64,000 nt of DNA from Nitrospira sp. (GTDB lineage Bacteria > Nitrospirota > Nitrospiria > Nitrospirales > Nitrospiraceae): the NCBI GenBank assembly GCA_022843785.1, contig JALHMZ010000008.1, forward strand, positions 1 through 64,000, in the 5' to 3' direction. This document shows positions 8,557 to 16,502 of the stretch, one piece after another. A program made the position numbers and the translations under genes. Below the pieces are notes generated by a model. The model worked only from the letters and a program-made list of their open reading frames with translations, ran no database searches and was not told where the DNA came from. Each line of letters starts with the position of its first letter. Within the stretch, counting starts at the first letter, position 1.

Positions 8557-9639
8557 TTTCGTGCCCTTTCCTCTCCATCCGACGAGGGCCAGCGTTTCCT
8601 TGACGTGATAGCGTACATTGTCGTCCGGCGATCCAGTCAACAGGGGAAGGAGCCAGGGGATCGACTTCTGTCCGAATCGTGCCAGCGCGGCCGCCGCCTC
8701 TGCCCTGGTGAAGGTCGATCTCAACGCTGCTGCCAGCGTCGGGAGTACCGATTCATCACCGATTCTCCCCAATGCCCGTACGGCTGCAGCTTGCGTGACG
8801 GTCTCCTCATTCCATTGATCTCCACAGCCTTCGATGGTCCCGGTCGTTTCCGGCGGAGCGGTCCCTTTCACGACCTCGATCAGGAGGGGCACGGCCCGCC
8901 GGTCTCCGATTTGTCCGAGCGCTTCGACTGCCAATGTGCGGAGCCTGGGCTCTTTCATGGCGGTGAAGAGGTAGTCAACTGCTTGTGGATCTCCAATCTG
9001 TCCCAGTGCGCGAATGGCATCTTCACGCACGGCGGAATCTGTATCGTTGAACAACGTGGAAAGCAGCGGCGTCACGGCACGTTGTGACTTCGACTTTCCC
9101 AGCGATTCCACCGCGTGCAAGCGCACCAGCCAGTCCTGATGCGCCAACGATCCCACCAGCGCAGGGATTGCCGATTCGCCGATCGCCGCCAGTGCCGAGG
9201 AGGCTTCTTCCCGGACGGCTTTCACTCGGTCTTGGAGCAACGGCACCAAGGATGAAATCGAGCCGGCGTCTCCGATGCGTCCGAGGGCCTTGGCCGCATG
9301 CATGCGGATAATCCAATCGGGGCTGCGCAAGGCCTGTATCAGCTGGTCCAGCACACGGCTATCGGCAATCGAGGCCAGGGCTCCCGAGGCGGCTTCCTGC
9401 ACCGCCAGCTCAGGGTCGGCAAGGCACTGCCCCAAAGCCGGTACAGCCGGCGCCCCAATGGCCGTCAATGCGCCGATCGCCGCTTCCCGCACGGACCGAT
9501 CACGGTCCCGGAGAGAGGAGATCAGCGGATAGACGGCACGGGAATCTTTCAGGCTGCCCAGTCGGGCGGCTGCATCCTCCCGGATCGCCCAGTCCTCGTC
9601 TCTGAGGGCGATAATGTGTTCGGCGACAGGATCAGCCAT
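8554..9639 (-). CDS. HEAT-repeat protein, first of the HEAT cluster
   Basis: Starting at the ATG at 9639 (MADPVAEHIIALRDEDW) it encodes 361 residues; GAAAGG lies about 11 bases upstream. An in-frame upstream start at 9738 would add 33 residues with no repeat character, so I prefer 9639. The protein is about eleven regular HEAT repeats (AIREDAAARLGSLKDSRAVYPLISSL; VREDAIRALGQIGDPQAVDYLFTAM). One repeat near residue 280 is interrupted by a longer loop (KGTAPPETTGTIEGCGDQWNEE). It ends LALVGWRGKGTK, the common cap. It is followed by two more HEAT genes on the same strand. Confidence 0.87.
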   Translation of the reverse strand: MADPVAEHIIALRDEDWAIREDAAARLGSLKDSRAVYPLISSLRDRDRSVREAAIGALTAIGAPAVPALGQCLADPELAVQEAASGALASIADSRVLDQLIQALRSPDWIIRMHAAKALGRIGDAGSISSLVPLLQDRVKAVREEASSALAAIGESAIPALVGSLAHQDWLVRLHAVESLGKSKSQRAVTPLLSTLFNDTDSAVREDAIRALGQIGDPQAVDYLFTAMKEPRLRTLAVEALGQIGDRRAVPLLIEVVKGTAPPETTGTIEGCGDQWNEETVTQAAAVRALGRIGDESVLPTLAAALRSTFTRAEAAAALARFGQKSIPWLLPLLTGSPDDNVRYHVKETLALVGWRGKGTK

Positions 9640-9782
9640 GTGCGGCAACCTTTCAGCGGTAGCCGATGACCCTAACACAGGGTTTTTTGCAGGGTCAACG
9701 TAGAGGTCTCGCTGGAAAGATGACGAAAAAGAGTTCAATATGGGTCCGTGATCGTACTCCCGTTATCCATTTGGAGGCCATT

Positions 9783-11033
9783 ATGACTCATGTGAGAGTA
9801 CCTGTGTTGCTGAGACAATCCCTCTGCGTCGCGGTCCTGCTTGCCTCGTCGGCTGTGGCCGCGCCTGCTGCACAAGCCTATGAAGTCTGGATCACGGATC
9901 AATCGGACACCGGAAAAGAGAGCGGCGGGTTTCTCCATATTTACGACGGGGCCAAGCTGGCCGCCAATCCGGTATCGGCGAAACCGCTTCAGACCATCGA
10001 TTTGTCAGGCGAGATCAATAAGTTTTGTGAGGACGCGACGAAGAAGGCCGTCCGTCGTCCGCATATGCTGTTTTTCAACGCGGCTCAGGACCATGTCATT
10101 CTTTCATTCTTGAGCGGTCATGTGCTCTTCATGGACGCGGCGACCAAGAAGCCGGAAGCCTGTTTGTCGATGGGGAAAAATGCGCACGCCGCCTGGCCGA
10201 CGCCTGATCAGAAGATGGCCATTGCCGCTAACATCGCTGAGAAAAAGTTCATCCGCATCTGGACCGATTATGCTGCCCATAAGTACAGTTTTGATCCTGA
10301 GAAGGATGTCCTCAATTTCGCGGCCTTGGAAAATGGAGAGCGTCCGGACACCTCGCCGATCTGCCCCATTACCGAATCGTCCAGTCAGTATGCGTTTGTC
10401 ACGCTTCGTGGAGGAGGACTGTTGGTCTTGGATGTGACCGCCACGCCGCTCAAGGTTGTGGCGACGTTGGACAATAACCAGATCCATCCCGCCGGCTGCG
10501 GCGGGATTCAAGCCGGCGGCACCATGTACATCAACTCCGGCGGCGGCTGGCCTATCGCGCCGTTGTCCTACGACATCTATGCGCTCGACATTTCGAATCT
10601 ACCCAAAGCGATTACGGTCAAGCTTGTGTCGCAACGGGATGACCAGTTTGCCGATTCGCACGGCATGGCGTCCGTCGGGCGTTATGTGTGGGGCGCAGAC
10701 CGGGCCGGGAACAACGTCGAAATCATCGACACGGTGAGCAATCTGAGCGTCGGGGCAATCGACCTGGAGACAACTGCCAACGCGGACCCGGCCCCGGATT
10801 TAATGGATACGGCGCCGGACGGCCAGTATGTCTTTGTCAGTCTGCGTGGACCGAGTCCGCTGACCGGAAATGACAAGGACGCGCACAATGCGATGGGCAC
10901 GATTCCCGGTGTGGGCGTGATTCATGTGGACGAAGACGGACGAGTCGGCCACTACAAGGGCCAGGCGACCGTCAGTAATCAGAGGGACGGCAAAGAAACT
11001 GCCGATGTCCACGGGATTGCGGTGAGGAAGTAG
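9783..11033 (+). CDS. Exported beta-propeller-like protein
   Basis: A 416-residue protein with a clear signal peptide: a short basic start, LLRQSLCVAVLLASSAVAAPAAQA, and cleavage after AQA. The start at 9783 follows TTTGGAGGCC. The mature part has repeated YVTN-like strands (EVWITDQSD; YAFVTLRGGGLLVLDVTATPLKVVATLD; YVWGADRAGNNVEIIDTVSNLSVGAIDL; QYVFVSLRGPSP), the pattern of a seven-bladed propeller, and a His-rich end (HVDEDGRVGHYKG, DVHGIAVRK). Such proteins sit in the periplasm or on the surface and may bind metals or partner enzymes. It is divergent from the HEAT cluster. No heme-binding CxxCH is present. Confidence 0.8.
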   Translation: MTHVRVPVLLRQSLCVAVLLASSAVAAPAAQAYEVWITDQSDTGKESGGFLHIYDGAKLAANPVSAKPLQTIDLSGEINKFCEDATKKAVRRPHMLFFNAAQDHVILSFLSGHVLFMDAATKKPEACLSMGKNAHAAWPTPDQKMAIAANIAEKKFIRIWTDYAAHKYSFDPEKDVLNFAALENGERPDTSPICPITESSSQYAFVTLRGGGLLVLDVTATPLKVVATLDNNQIHPAGCGGIQAGGTMYINSGGGWPIAPLSYDIYALDISNLPKAITVKLVSQRDDQFADSHGMASVGRYVWGADRAGNNVEIIDTVSNLSVGAIDLETTANADPAPDLMDTAPDGQYVFVSLRGPSPLTGNDKDAHNAMGTIPGVGVIHVDEDGRVGHYKGQATVSNQRDGKETADVHGIAVRK

Positions 11034-11099
11034 TGTATAGCGGTCAGCTTTCAATAGGCTGGTGCTTATTCAGAGCTGGCCCCCTATCTTGTGATCGGT

Positions 11100-11528
11100 T
11101 CAATATGTAAATGGTGAACCCACAAATTCTCTTTGAATTGCAAGATGGAGATTGCGCATCCATCCGCTTACGTTTGAATGGGCTGTCTTGTCGTTTGGAC
11201 TATAGTTGAGGTTTGCGCTGTTCTTATAAAAGATGCTGTAGGCGGTTGTGGTATACGGTATGTCAACTGCCACCATATGCCCTCTGAGCCAAAGCTCCCC
11301 GAATATATTTCCGGGGCGTTCTATTTTCATTGACCAGCCCAGTTTTGTTCCAGCGGACATGATCCCGTTACCAACTTCGTCGAGAGTCGGACTTTGTCAG
11401 ACTCTCGCGGGTATCTGGCTCGCAGGTATCTTTACGTCTTTATACTCGACAATCGACCCATGTCGGCATCCTAGGACGAACACGAGAACGAAGCTTGTTA
11501 ACACAACACCTAAGAGTGCTCGCTTCAT
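11100..11528 (-). pseudogene. Small lipoprotein gene with one in-frame TGA
   Basis: The start at 11528 has a strong ribosome site (GAGAGGAG). The first 43 codons give a lipoprotein signal (ALLGVVLTSFVLVFVLGC, lipobox LGC). TGA at 11397-11399 then interrupts the frame, but the same frame continues with a well-formed domain: QSPTLDEVGNGIMSAG, WSMKIERPGNI, LRGHMVAVDIPY, SIFYKNSANLNY and WMRNLHLAIQREF. That order is known from a family of small secreted lipoproteins, so the reading frame is conserved past the stop. The codon sits in the loop of an 8-bp inverted repeat (CGAGAGTC / GACTCTCG). It may be a nonsense mutation, a sequencing error or read-through. A downstream ATG at 11360 would give a protein with no export signal. 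Confidence 0.75.
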
Positions 11529-11611
11529 TGCTGCCACTCCTCTCAAGAGATAGGATTCAATAAGAAGTACCGTTTTCCCCGAGTACTGCTCAAGATCGGA
11601 GCGCGGTTCTT

Positions 11612-11923
11612 TCAGGCCGCAACCGTTTCAAGCTTGCCTGCTTTACCTTTTGCCTTGGTCACTTGGATCTGAATGTTTCTGTTCATCCGAAGGAGAAACG
11701 AAAACAATCTGTCCGGCGTAAGGCCTTTTAACTGACCACTTTTGAGCTTGGATATATCAGGCTGTGTCGCGCCGATAAGAGTGGCCGCTTATTTTTGAGT
11801 CAGAGCGCGCTCTTCGATGATCTTGATGATGTGCAGAGCAGGGTCAGCCTTTGCCTGGTGCTCATCAGGGTTATCGAATCCAAGATCTTCGAACACATTG
11901 CCAGCACCTACTTGTTGCCGCTG
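11612..11923 (-). pseudogene. XRE-family antitoxin remnant with in-frame TAA
   Basis: On the minus strand the frame reads NVFEDLGFDNPDEHQAKADPALHIIKIIEERALTQK, then TAA (11789-11791), then AATLIGATQPDISKLKSGQLKGLTPDRLFSFLLRMN and a basic tail. This is the HTH family of HigA-like antitoxins, where LTQ-x-x-AA-x-LIG-x-x-QP forms the recognition helix. The stop replaces a residue usually Gln or Glu between TQK and AA; a CAA-to-TAA change would explain it. The N-terminus also lacks a clear start. No matching HigB/RelE toxin remains beside it. It follows vapC on the same strand. Confidence 0.75.
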
Positions 11924-11939
11924 TCATGAATCGTGTGGG

Positions 11940-12341
11940 TCAGGCGGGCGAGAAGTGGCGAACGATCACCTGGGGAATTTTCTGGAAATCCCGGTCGGAT
12001 GTCAGAATGGGGAGCCCGTGCTGCATCGCGCTGGCGGCAATCCAGATGTCGTTACTTGCGACAGGAGTTCCCGCCTTTTTGAGGAAGGCCGCAATGATGG
12101 ACCATCGGTCCGCAGTTTCGTGGTCAATGGTCAGCACCTCGACCCTGGGAGAGCGTAGAAATTCTTGTAAGGTGCGCTCATTCTCCTCCCCTCTTTTGCC
12201 CAGCAAAAAGCCGGCCTTTAGTTCTCCCAACACGATGGGAGTCAGGTAGAGGCCTTCGGTCGACTCGATCAGATCGAGAGCCGATTGGTGTTTTCTGAAG
12301 ATGGCGGAATAGGCTGAGGTATCGAGCAGCAGCCGGCTCAT
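11940..12341 (-). CDS. vapC: VapC-type PIN-domain ribonuclease toxin
   Basis: A 133-residue PIN domain. The four acidic positions that bind the catalytic metal are visible: Asp in LLLDTSAYS, Glu in VLGELKAGF, Asp in SNDIWIAA and Asp in TSDRDF. VapC toxins cleave tRNA or rRNA and are blocked by VapB. I place the start at the ATG at 12341, which overlaps the vapB stop as ATGA; a GTG two codons earlier is possible. Translation is thus coupled to vapB. The promoter upstream of vapB serves both. Confidence 0.92.
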   Translation of the reverse strand: MSRLLLDTSAYSAIFRKHQSALDLIESTEGLYLTPIVLGELKAGFLLGKRGEENERTLQEFLRSPRVEVLTIDHETADRWSIIAAFLKKAGTPVASNDIWIAASAMQHGLPILTSDRDFQKIPQVIVRHFSPA

Positions 12342-12598
12342 TTCCACATGTCCGGATCGATCGTTCTGAAGGATTTGACCGTTTTCTCAAATGCATCGGC
12401 TTCTTCCTTCGTCCAGATTCCGACAAGATGATCGAGGTCATGGTAGCGCACCGGCGCTTTCTTATTCGCCTTGCCCTCTGTCGATTCTTCCAGTAGCTCG
12501 ATCACTGCCTTGTTCACGCTGGTCTTCTTTTGTTTGGCCCGTTGCTGGACAGAACGGGCGACTTTGGGTGGAAGGTTTCGTAACGTAATCGCTTTCAT
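12338..12598 (-). CDS. vapB: VapB-type antitoxin
   Basis: An 86-residue protein. The N-terminus MKAITLRNLPPKVARSVQQRA is a ribbon-helix-helix (Arc/CopG-type) DNA-binding segment: ITLRNLP is the beta strand, followed by two helices (KTSVNKAVIELLEES). The C-terminal half (HDLDHLVGIWTKEEADAFEKTVKSFRTID) is the part expected to wrap the VapC toxin, as in FitA/VapB partners. It is the first gene of the pair, normal for vapBC, so antitoxin is made first. It probably represses its own promoter through the palindrome at 12613-12642. Confidence 0.88.
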   Translation of the reverse strand: MKAITLRNLPPKVARSVQQRAKQKKTSVNKAVIELLEESTEGKANKKAPVRYHDLDHLVGIWTKEEADAFEKTVKSFRTIDPDMWK

Positions 12599-12612
12599 GG
12601 CTCCATATCCCT

Positions 12613-12642
12613 GTGCATCATCAATGCATCACAATGATGCAC
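12613..12642 (-). promoter_or_regulatory. Predicted VapB operator
   Basis: GTGCATCAT and ATGATGCAC form a perfect 9-bp inverted repeat, with a further copy of ATGCAT between them. The site lies just downstream of the -10 box, covering the start point and leader, so bound VapB would block transcription. The repeat is seen directly; its role is inferred from known vapBC autoregulation. Confidence 0.65.
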
Positions 12643-12671
12643 ACTATACTGCATGGGAGGGGGTTCGTCAA
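12643..12671 (-). promoter_or_regulatory. Predicted sigma-70 promoter of vapBC
   Basis: On the minus strand, TTGACG, 17 bases, then TATAGT: a near-consensus promoter ending directly at the operator-like palindrome. The predicted start point lies inside that palindrome. Confidence 0.7.
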
Positions 12672-12738
12672 ACTGACGGCGGCCCACGTCTGTGTCCGCG
12701 AGATACGTGTGGCTCTCTCATTGGCGGCACGGAAGCGC

Positions 12739-13149
12739 TCACACGAACCTGTCGCGGTCGGCTGGAGTCGGCACGCGGCAGGTATCGGCTTTGCCCATCC
12801 ACTCGTACCGACGGCGCGCGATGTAGTCGTAGAGGGCGTCACGAAGGGGACGGGGAATCACAATGCCGAGGTAGAAGAACGGCCAGAAACCTGACAACTG
12901 TTTCAGAACTCTCAGCGCAGCCGTGGACTTGGTATAGACGTGGCCCTGTTCCAGCAGTAAGAAGGTTTCAAAGCCTTCGGCGGGGAGACGGAGTTCTTTC
13001 AGGATCTGTTGCGCCGGTTCGGACTGAAGCATGCCGAATTTGAACTTCGCATGAGGGTCATAGTCGATCGTAATATTGACCCAGGCGTTGCACCAATTGC
13101 AGACCCCGTCGAAGACGATGACTCGCTCGTGCCTGGCCCATTCATGCAT
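12739..13149 (-). CDS. DCC-family thiol-disulfide oxidoreductase-like protein (DUF393)
   Basis: A 136-residue protein. FDGVCNWCNAWVNITIDYDP carries the conserved D-x-x-C-x-x-C of the DCC family; LRLPAEGFETFLLLEQGHVYTKSTAALRVLKQL and the terminal YDYIARRRYEWMG complete the family pattern. Members resemble thioredoxins and are assumed to handle disulfides, but their substrates are not established. No signal peptide is present. It is monocistronic, between vapBC and a repeat-filled spacer. Confidence 0.88.
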   Translation of the reverse strand: MHEWARHERVIVFDGVCNWCNAWVNITIDYDPHAKFKFGMLQSEPAQQILKELRLPAEGFETFLLLEQGHVYTKSTAALRVLKQLSGFWPFFYLGIVIPRPLRDALYDYIARRRYEWMGKADTCRVPTPADRDRFV

Positions 13150-13175
13150 GCGTCACTCATATCTCGTTGAGAACA

Positions 13176-13412
13176 AGAGCATATAGCTGATGGCGTATCG
13201 CACGTGACTGAGCCGGACAGTTGTGAGTTGAGAATTGAAAATGGTGAGGTGTATGTCGCTGAGGAGAAGAGCTTATAGCTGATGGCGTATCGCGCGTAAT
13301 CGGATCAGAGCCTTTGTTGGCTTTGATTTATCTTTTGATCCCGTGCCATACGCCATAGGCTCCTTCTTTCCACGAAACAACACTTCACCCCTTACCCCTC
13401 ACGCCTCACGTC
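13176..13412. repeat. Period-7 repeat spacer, several blocks
   Basis: The 300 bases between the DCC gene and the next HEAT gene hold no ORF but several repeat blocks. ATAGCTG ATGGCGT occurs twice, about 90 bases apart (near 13182 and 13272), and its inverted form ACGCCAT follows near 13350. AGTTGTG AGTTGAG (near 13210) and CCTTACC CCTCACG (near 13388) are further heptamer runs. All keep a 7-nt step. Confidence 0.65.
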
Positions 13413-13450
13413 CGGATGCCATAGGCGCTTTCGATCGTGGCGAATGTGAG

Positions 13451-14806
13451 CTAGGTCATATCGCCCGACGGTCCGAACCGGCCCGTCTCGCCCAATGGCC
13501 GTTCGACCCTAAGATTGTCCGCTTTGCTGGAACTGATGTCGAGTTCTTCCGCGGGAGGCGTCCAGCCGAGCTTTTCCAGGGTTTCGAGCGCGATCAGTCG
13601 AAGCGCGTCCTTGGCGGTCAGCCGGACGGATGCGTAGGAGAGTACCCGTTCTTGTTCTGCTTCCACTTCGGACGCTTTGGGGTCATAGAGGAAGGCGATC
13701 AAGGGTTCGATCGCCGTGTCGCCGATGACTGCCAGCGCTGCCGCTGCTTTTTCCCGCAGGACGCCGTCCTTGAGTAACACGATCAAATCGGGAATGACGC
13801 GGGGATCGCGGAATTGGCCGAGCGCCGTGGCGGCGGCCTCCTTGATGAAGGCATCTTCACTCACGATGCAGCCGGGAGTCGGCGTGCCTTCCTGCTTGAT
13901 CCCTTTTCCCTTCAGTGCGTCCAAGACCGCCGGGAGGGCGCGCTGGTCGCCGATCATGCCGAGTGACGCGATCGCATGCCGCTTGACCGCTCCGTCCTTC
14001 ATTGCTTCGATCAGCGCCTCAATCGCGCGCGGGTCGCCGATCATGCCGAGTGCGATGGTGGCATCCTCTCGCACGGCCCGATCCGGATCTTTCAAGGCGG
14101 CAATTAAGGCATCGACTACTTTCGCATCGCGCACCCAGGTTCGCCCGATCTGATAGTCGGTCGTCATGCCGCCCAACGCGCGGGCCGCATGACAGCGGAC
14201 GACGAAATCCTTGTCTTTGAGATTTTCAATGAGCGGATCGACCGACGGCTGCCCGATATAGATCAATGCCGTGCCCGCTGTTTCGCGCACGATCTTGGAG
14301 GAGTCGCGAAAGAGCTTGATCAAGGCCGGGATTGCCTTGGCATCCCCGATCTTCCCGAGCGCCTCCGCCGCGGCGCTCTTGACGGCTCCGTCGCGGTCCC
14401 GGCAAGCCGCGATCAACGCATCGACGGCTTTCGGATTCTTGATCCCACCGGCGGCCTTGGCGGCATGTTCACGCACACGCCACCGCTCATCTTTCAACGC
14501 GCTGATCAGGCGGTCTACGACTACCGGCCCCATTGTGGCCACCGCATCAACGACTTGGTTCCGGACCTCCATGATGGGATCGTTGAACAGGCCGATGAGG
14601 GCTTCGGTGGCTTTGGGCCCGCCGATTTTGGCCGCCCCGCACCCGGCGTAGGCGCGCACGGACCAGAAGTCGTCGCCGCTGGCGCGGATCAACGCATCCA
14701 ATGTCGAGGGCTCCGCTCGTTCAGCCAGCGCCTTGGCGGCTTCTTCGCGTGTGGCGTCATCCACATCCTCCAGCGCGTCCAGCAGATCTTCGAGTGTCTG
14801 TGTCAT
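13451..14806 (-). CDS. HEAT-repeat protein at the end of a phosphodiesterase operon
   Basis: A 451-residue protein with about twelve HEAT/PBS-lyase repeats (VREHAAKAAGGIKNPKAVDALIAAC; VREDATIALGMIGDPRAIEALIEAM). Two repeats carry inserted loops, near residue 215 (GMTTDYQIGRTWVRDAK) and 305 (GIKQEGTPTPGCIVSED). A LETLEKLGWTPPAEELD cap closes the array, as in the cluster at 5.7-9.6 kb, followed by a short polar tail. Its ATG overlaps the stop of the preceding gene (14803-15267) as ATGA, so the two are co-translated. It has no export signal, although both upstream products do. Confidence 0.87.
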   Translation of the reverse strand: MTQTLEDLLDALEDVDDATREEAAKALAERAEPSTLDALIRASGDDFWSVRAYAGCGAAKIGGPKATEALIGLFNDPIMEVRNQVVDAVATMGPVVVDRLISALKDERWRVREHAAKAAGGIKNPKAVDALIAACRDRDGAVKSAAAEALGKIGDAKAIPALIKLFRDSSKIVRETAGTALIYIGQPSVDPLIENLKDKDFVVRCHAARALGGMTTDYQIGRTWVRDAKVVDALIAALKDPDRAVREDATIALGMIGDPRAIEALIEAMKDGAVKRHAIASLGMIGDQRALPAVLDALKGKGIKQEGTPTPGCIVSEDAFIKEAAATALGQFRDPRVIPDLIVLLKDGVLREKAAAALAVIGDTAIEPLIAFLYDPKASEVEAEQERVLSYASVRLTAKDALRLIALETLEKLGWTPPAEELDISSSKADNLRVERPLGETGRFGPSGDMT

Positions 14807-15267
14807 GGCGATGGTTTCTGGTTGTAGTAATCATCCCGTTCGCCGGAGTGGGGGTACATGCGTTTGCATCGCACGACCAGCGTCTGGGTGCCGCGCCCCT
14901 CGATACATTGATCGAGCGATGCGGCGAAATCGAGTGTGCCGTCGAGCGTCACGGCAAAGGGGAAATCGAATGTAAAGCTGATGAATTTATACTTGCCGGG
15001 TTTTAACGCAAGTGCTCGCAGTTCAGAGGTCTTCGGCGCGTCGAGCGATTCAGGATCGGAGGCCCAAATGGATGGAGTGACGCCCGGCACTTGCCACCAT
15101 GAGGACGGAACCAGTTTCGTCGCATCGATGGTAATGGTGTGCTCTTTCAGGTGGGCTGGCGGCGGCCCGCTCGCCAAGCCCGTCTCAATCGGGGTGATGG
15201 CCAGCAGTCCCAGGAGCAATCCACAGCGCAGGAAGGTTCGGTGGTGTATAGACCATGCATGCATCAT
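14803..15267 (-). CDS. Exported protein of unknown function
   Basis: A 154-residue protein starting at 15267, five bases after the end of the upstream phosphodiesterase gene. A signal peptide is evident (FLRCGLLLGLLAITPIETGLASG). The mature part reads HTITIDATKLVPSSWWQVPGV, then ALKPGKYKFISFTFDFPFAVTLDGTLDFAASLDQCIEGRGTQTLVVRC; it looks like a small beta-sandwich. Two Cys (DQCIEGRG and VRCKRM) could form a disulfide. I do not recognise the family. It is the middle gene of a three-gene operon with a periplasmic phosphodiesterase-like enzyme and a HEAT protein. A longer open frame to 15792 in the same phase is a shadow of the upstream gene. Confidence 0.7.
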   Translation of the reverse strand: MMHAWSIHHRTFLRCGLLLGLLAITPIETGLASGPPPAHLKEHTITIDATKLVPSSWWQVPGVTPSIWASDPESLDAPKTSELRALALKPGKYKFISFTFDFPFAVTLDGTLDFAASLDQCIEGRGTQTLVVRCKRMYPHSGERDDYYNQKPSP

Positions 15268-15272
15268 GATTG

Positions 15273-16310
15273 TTACGGTTTCTTGGCGGACGATCCGGTT
15301 GAGGAGGCCGCCGCAGGCTGGAAGATTTCTTCGACTGCGGTACTGTCCCATTCGGTATGGGTGTCCAGTCCAAGAATGCGCATCACGGTTGCTCCGGTGT
15401 CGATGATCGAGACCGGCCGGCGAATGACTTGCCCCGGCTTGATCCCGACGCCGGATACGATCCAGGGGACGACCGGTGAATCGGCGGCTGACGCGTCGGC
15501 ACCCAGGTCGATTCCCTTTCCACTGAGCGCCGTGACCATCACCGTCGTCCGGTTTGTCAGCGCATATTGCTTGAACACATCCAACACCGACTGTATGGCC
15601 GTATCGACCGTATGCAGCGCCTCGCGATATTCTTTGGAGGTCCAGCCATGCGCAACTCCCGCCCGGCCGGGCTCCGGGAGATGGACAACCAACAGATGCG
15701 GGAGAGCGAGAATCGCATGCCCGTACCCATGGCCGCTCGTCGCTTTCTGAAAATATTGTTGAATGTAGGAGACGATCTTGGTCGTACTGCATTCAGGCCG
15801 TAAGGCTCCGCAGAGCTGATAATCGGTGTAGGGCTCGGGCCTCGCCAGTTGGTACAGAGATTCATCCATGAAGAAGATGGCGCTGTCCCGGCCTCCGCTC
15901 AAGTCGAGGTAGTCGAACAGGCTGGGCGCGCGGGAGTAGCCCCGGCTGATTTCAAAGAAGTTCCAGGTAATGCCATGTTTCTCGACCGGAAGGCCGGTGA
16001 GCAACGACGCCATCGTCGGGAGCCGGAGAGCCGGCTTCACGCCGGTCGCAGACCAGGTGGCCGCTCCGTTTTTCACCAGTTTGCTCAGGCTCGGCATGGT
16101 CCCGGCCTTGAGCGAGTCCTGGTCGAAACCTTCCAAAACAAAGAGGATGACATGTTCCGTGGGCGACGCGGATACAGTGGTGTCCCCGACGGGATTCGGC
16201 GCTGCGTATGCAGGGAGTCCAGCGGTCATTTCAAGGAATACCACGATGAGACCGACACAGTATGAAGCAAGATATCGGAGGGCGCTTACCATAGGACTTT
16301 CACGCGGCAT
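15273..16310 (-). CDS. Exported alkaline phosphatase-superfamily protein (type I phosphodiesterase-like)
   Basis: About 345 residues. The N-terminal hydrophobic segment (YLASYCVGLIVVFLEMTAGLPAYA) is a signal peptide. VILFVLEGFDQDSL is the first metal strand of the superfamily, followed by MPSLSKLVKNGAATWSATGVKPALRLPTMASLLTGLPVEKHGITWN, where the Thr of LPTMASLLTG is the expected nucleophile region. HLPEPGRAGVAHGWTSKEY, VMVTALSGKG and the later DTGATVMRILGL resemble the remaining metal-binding blocks, but the usual DHG is SGKG, so activity is uncertain. Start chosen at 16310 (TTGAGGAA upstream); 16292 is an alternative. First gene of an operon ending in a HEAT protein. Confidence 0.8.
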   Translation of the reverse strand: MPRESPMVSALRYLASYCVGLIVVFLEMTAGLPAYAAPNPVGDTTVSASPTEHVILFVLEGFDQDSLKAGTMPSLSKLVKNGAATWSATGVKPALRLPTMASLLTGLPVEKHGITWNFFEISRGYSRAPSLFDYLDLSGGRDSAIFFMDESLYQLARPEPYTDYQLCGALRPECSTTKIVSYIQQYFQKATSGHGYGHAILALPHLLVVHLPEPGRAGVAHGWTSKEYREALHTVDTAIQSVLDVFKQYALTNRTTVMVTALSGKGIDLGADASAADSPVVPWIVSGVGIKPGQVIRRPVSIIDTGATVMRILGLDTHTEWDSTAVEEIFQPAAASSTGSSAKKP

Positions 16311-16432
16311 GTTCCTCAAGATGAACCAGATACGTCCGGTACCCTAGCACGCGAATTTTCTGGAAGGCAAGATGGTTGGGAATCAGTCGTGTCGCTGGCG
16401 AAACGGGGTAGCGGGTGGTATGGTGAATTTGA

Positions 16433-16495
16433 GCAGGATGCTGAAAAAGTCCGCCAGCGGAGTCTTAGTGCGTCGGTCCTCTTCAACAGGGGAGT
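16433..16495. repeat. Half copy of repeat family 2
   Basis: GCAGGATGCTGAAAAAG recurs here, identical over 17 bases to the left end of the element at 6434, followed by a related but diverged body. No matching right end follows before the gene at 16503. The overlapping upstream extension of that gene's ORF is therefore repeat, not protein. Confidence 0.7.
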
Positions 16496-16502
16496 GAAGG
16501 CG

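Noticed and set aside
9667..9684. Small hairpin followed by six T on the plus strand near 9680
   Set aside because: The stem has only five pairs and no plus-strand gene ends there.
11358..11399. Selenocysteine insertion at the TGA of the lipoprotein gene
   Set aside because: The palindrome surrounds the TGA instead of following it, and the protein family has no redox Cys at that position; nonsense or error is simpler.
14803..15792. 329-codon minus-strand frame extending the exported protein upstream
   Set aside because: The part above 15267 is a shadow of the phosphodiesterase gene in another frame, and the signal peptide begins at 15267.
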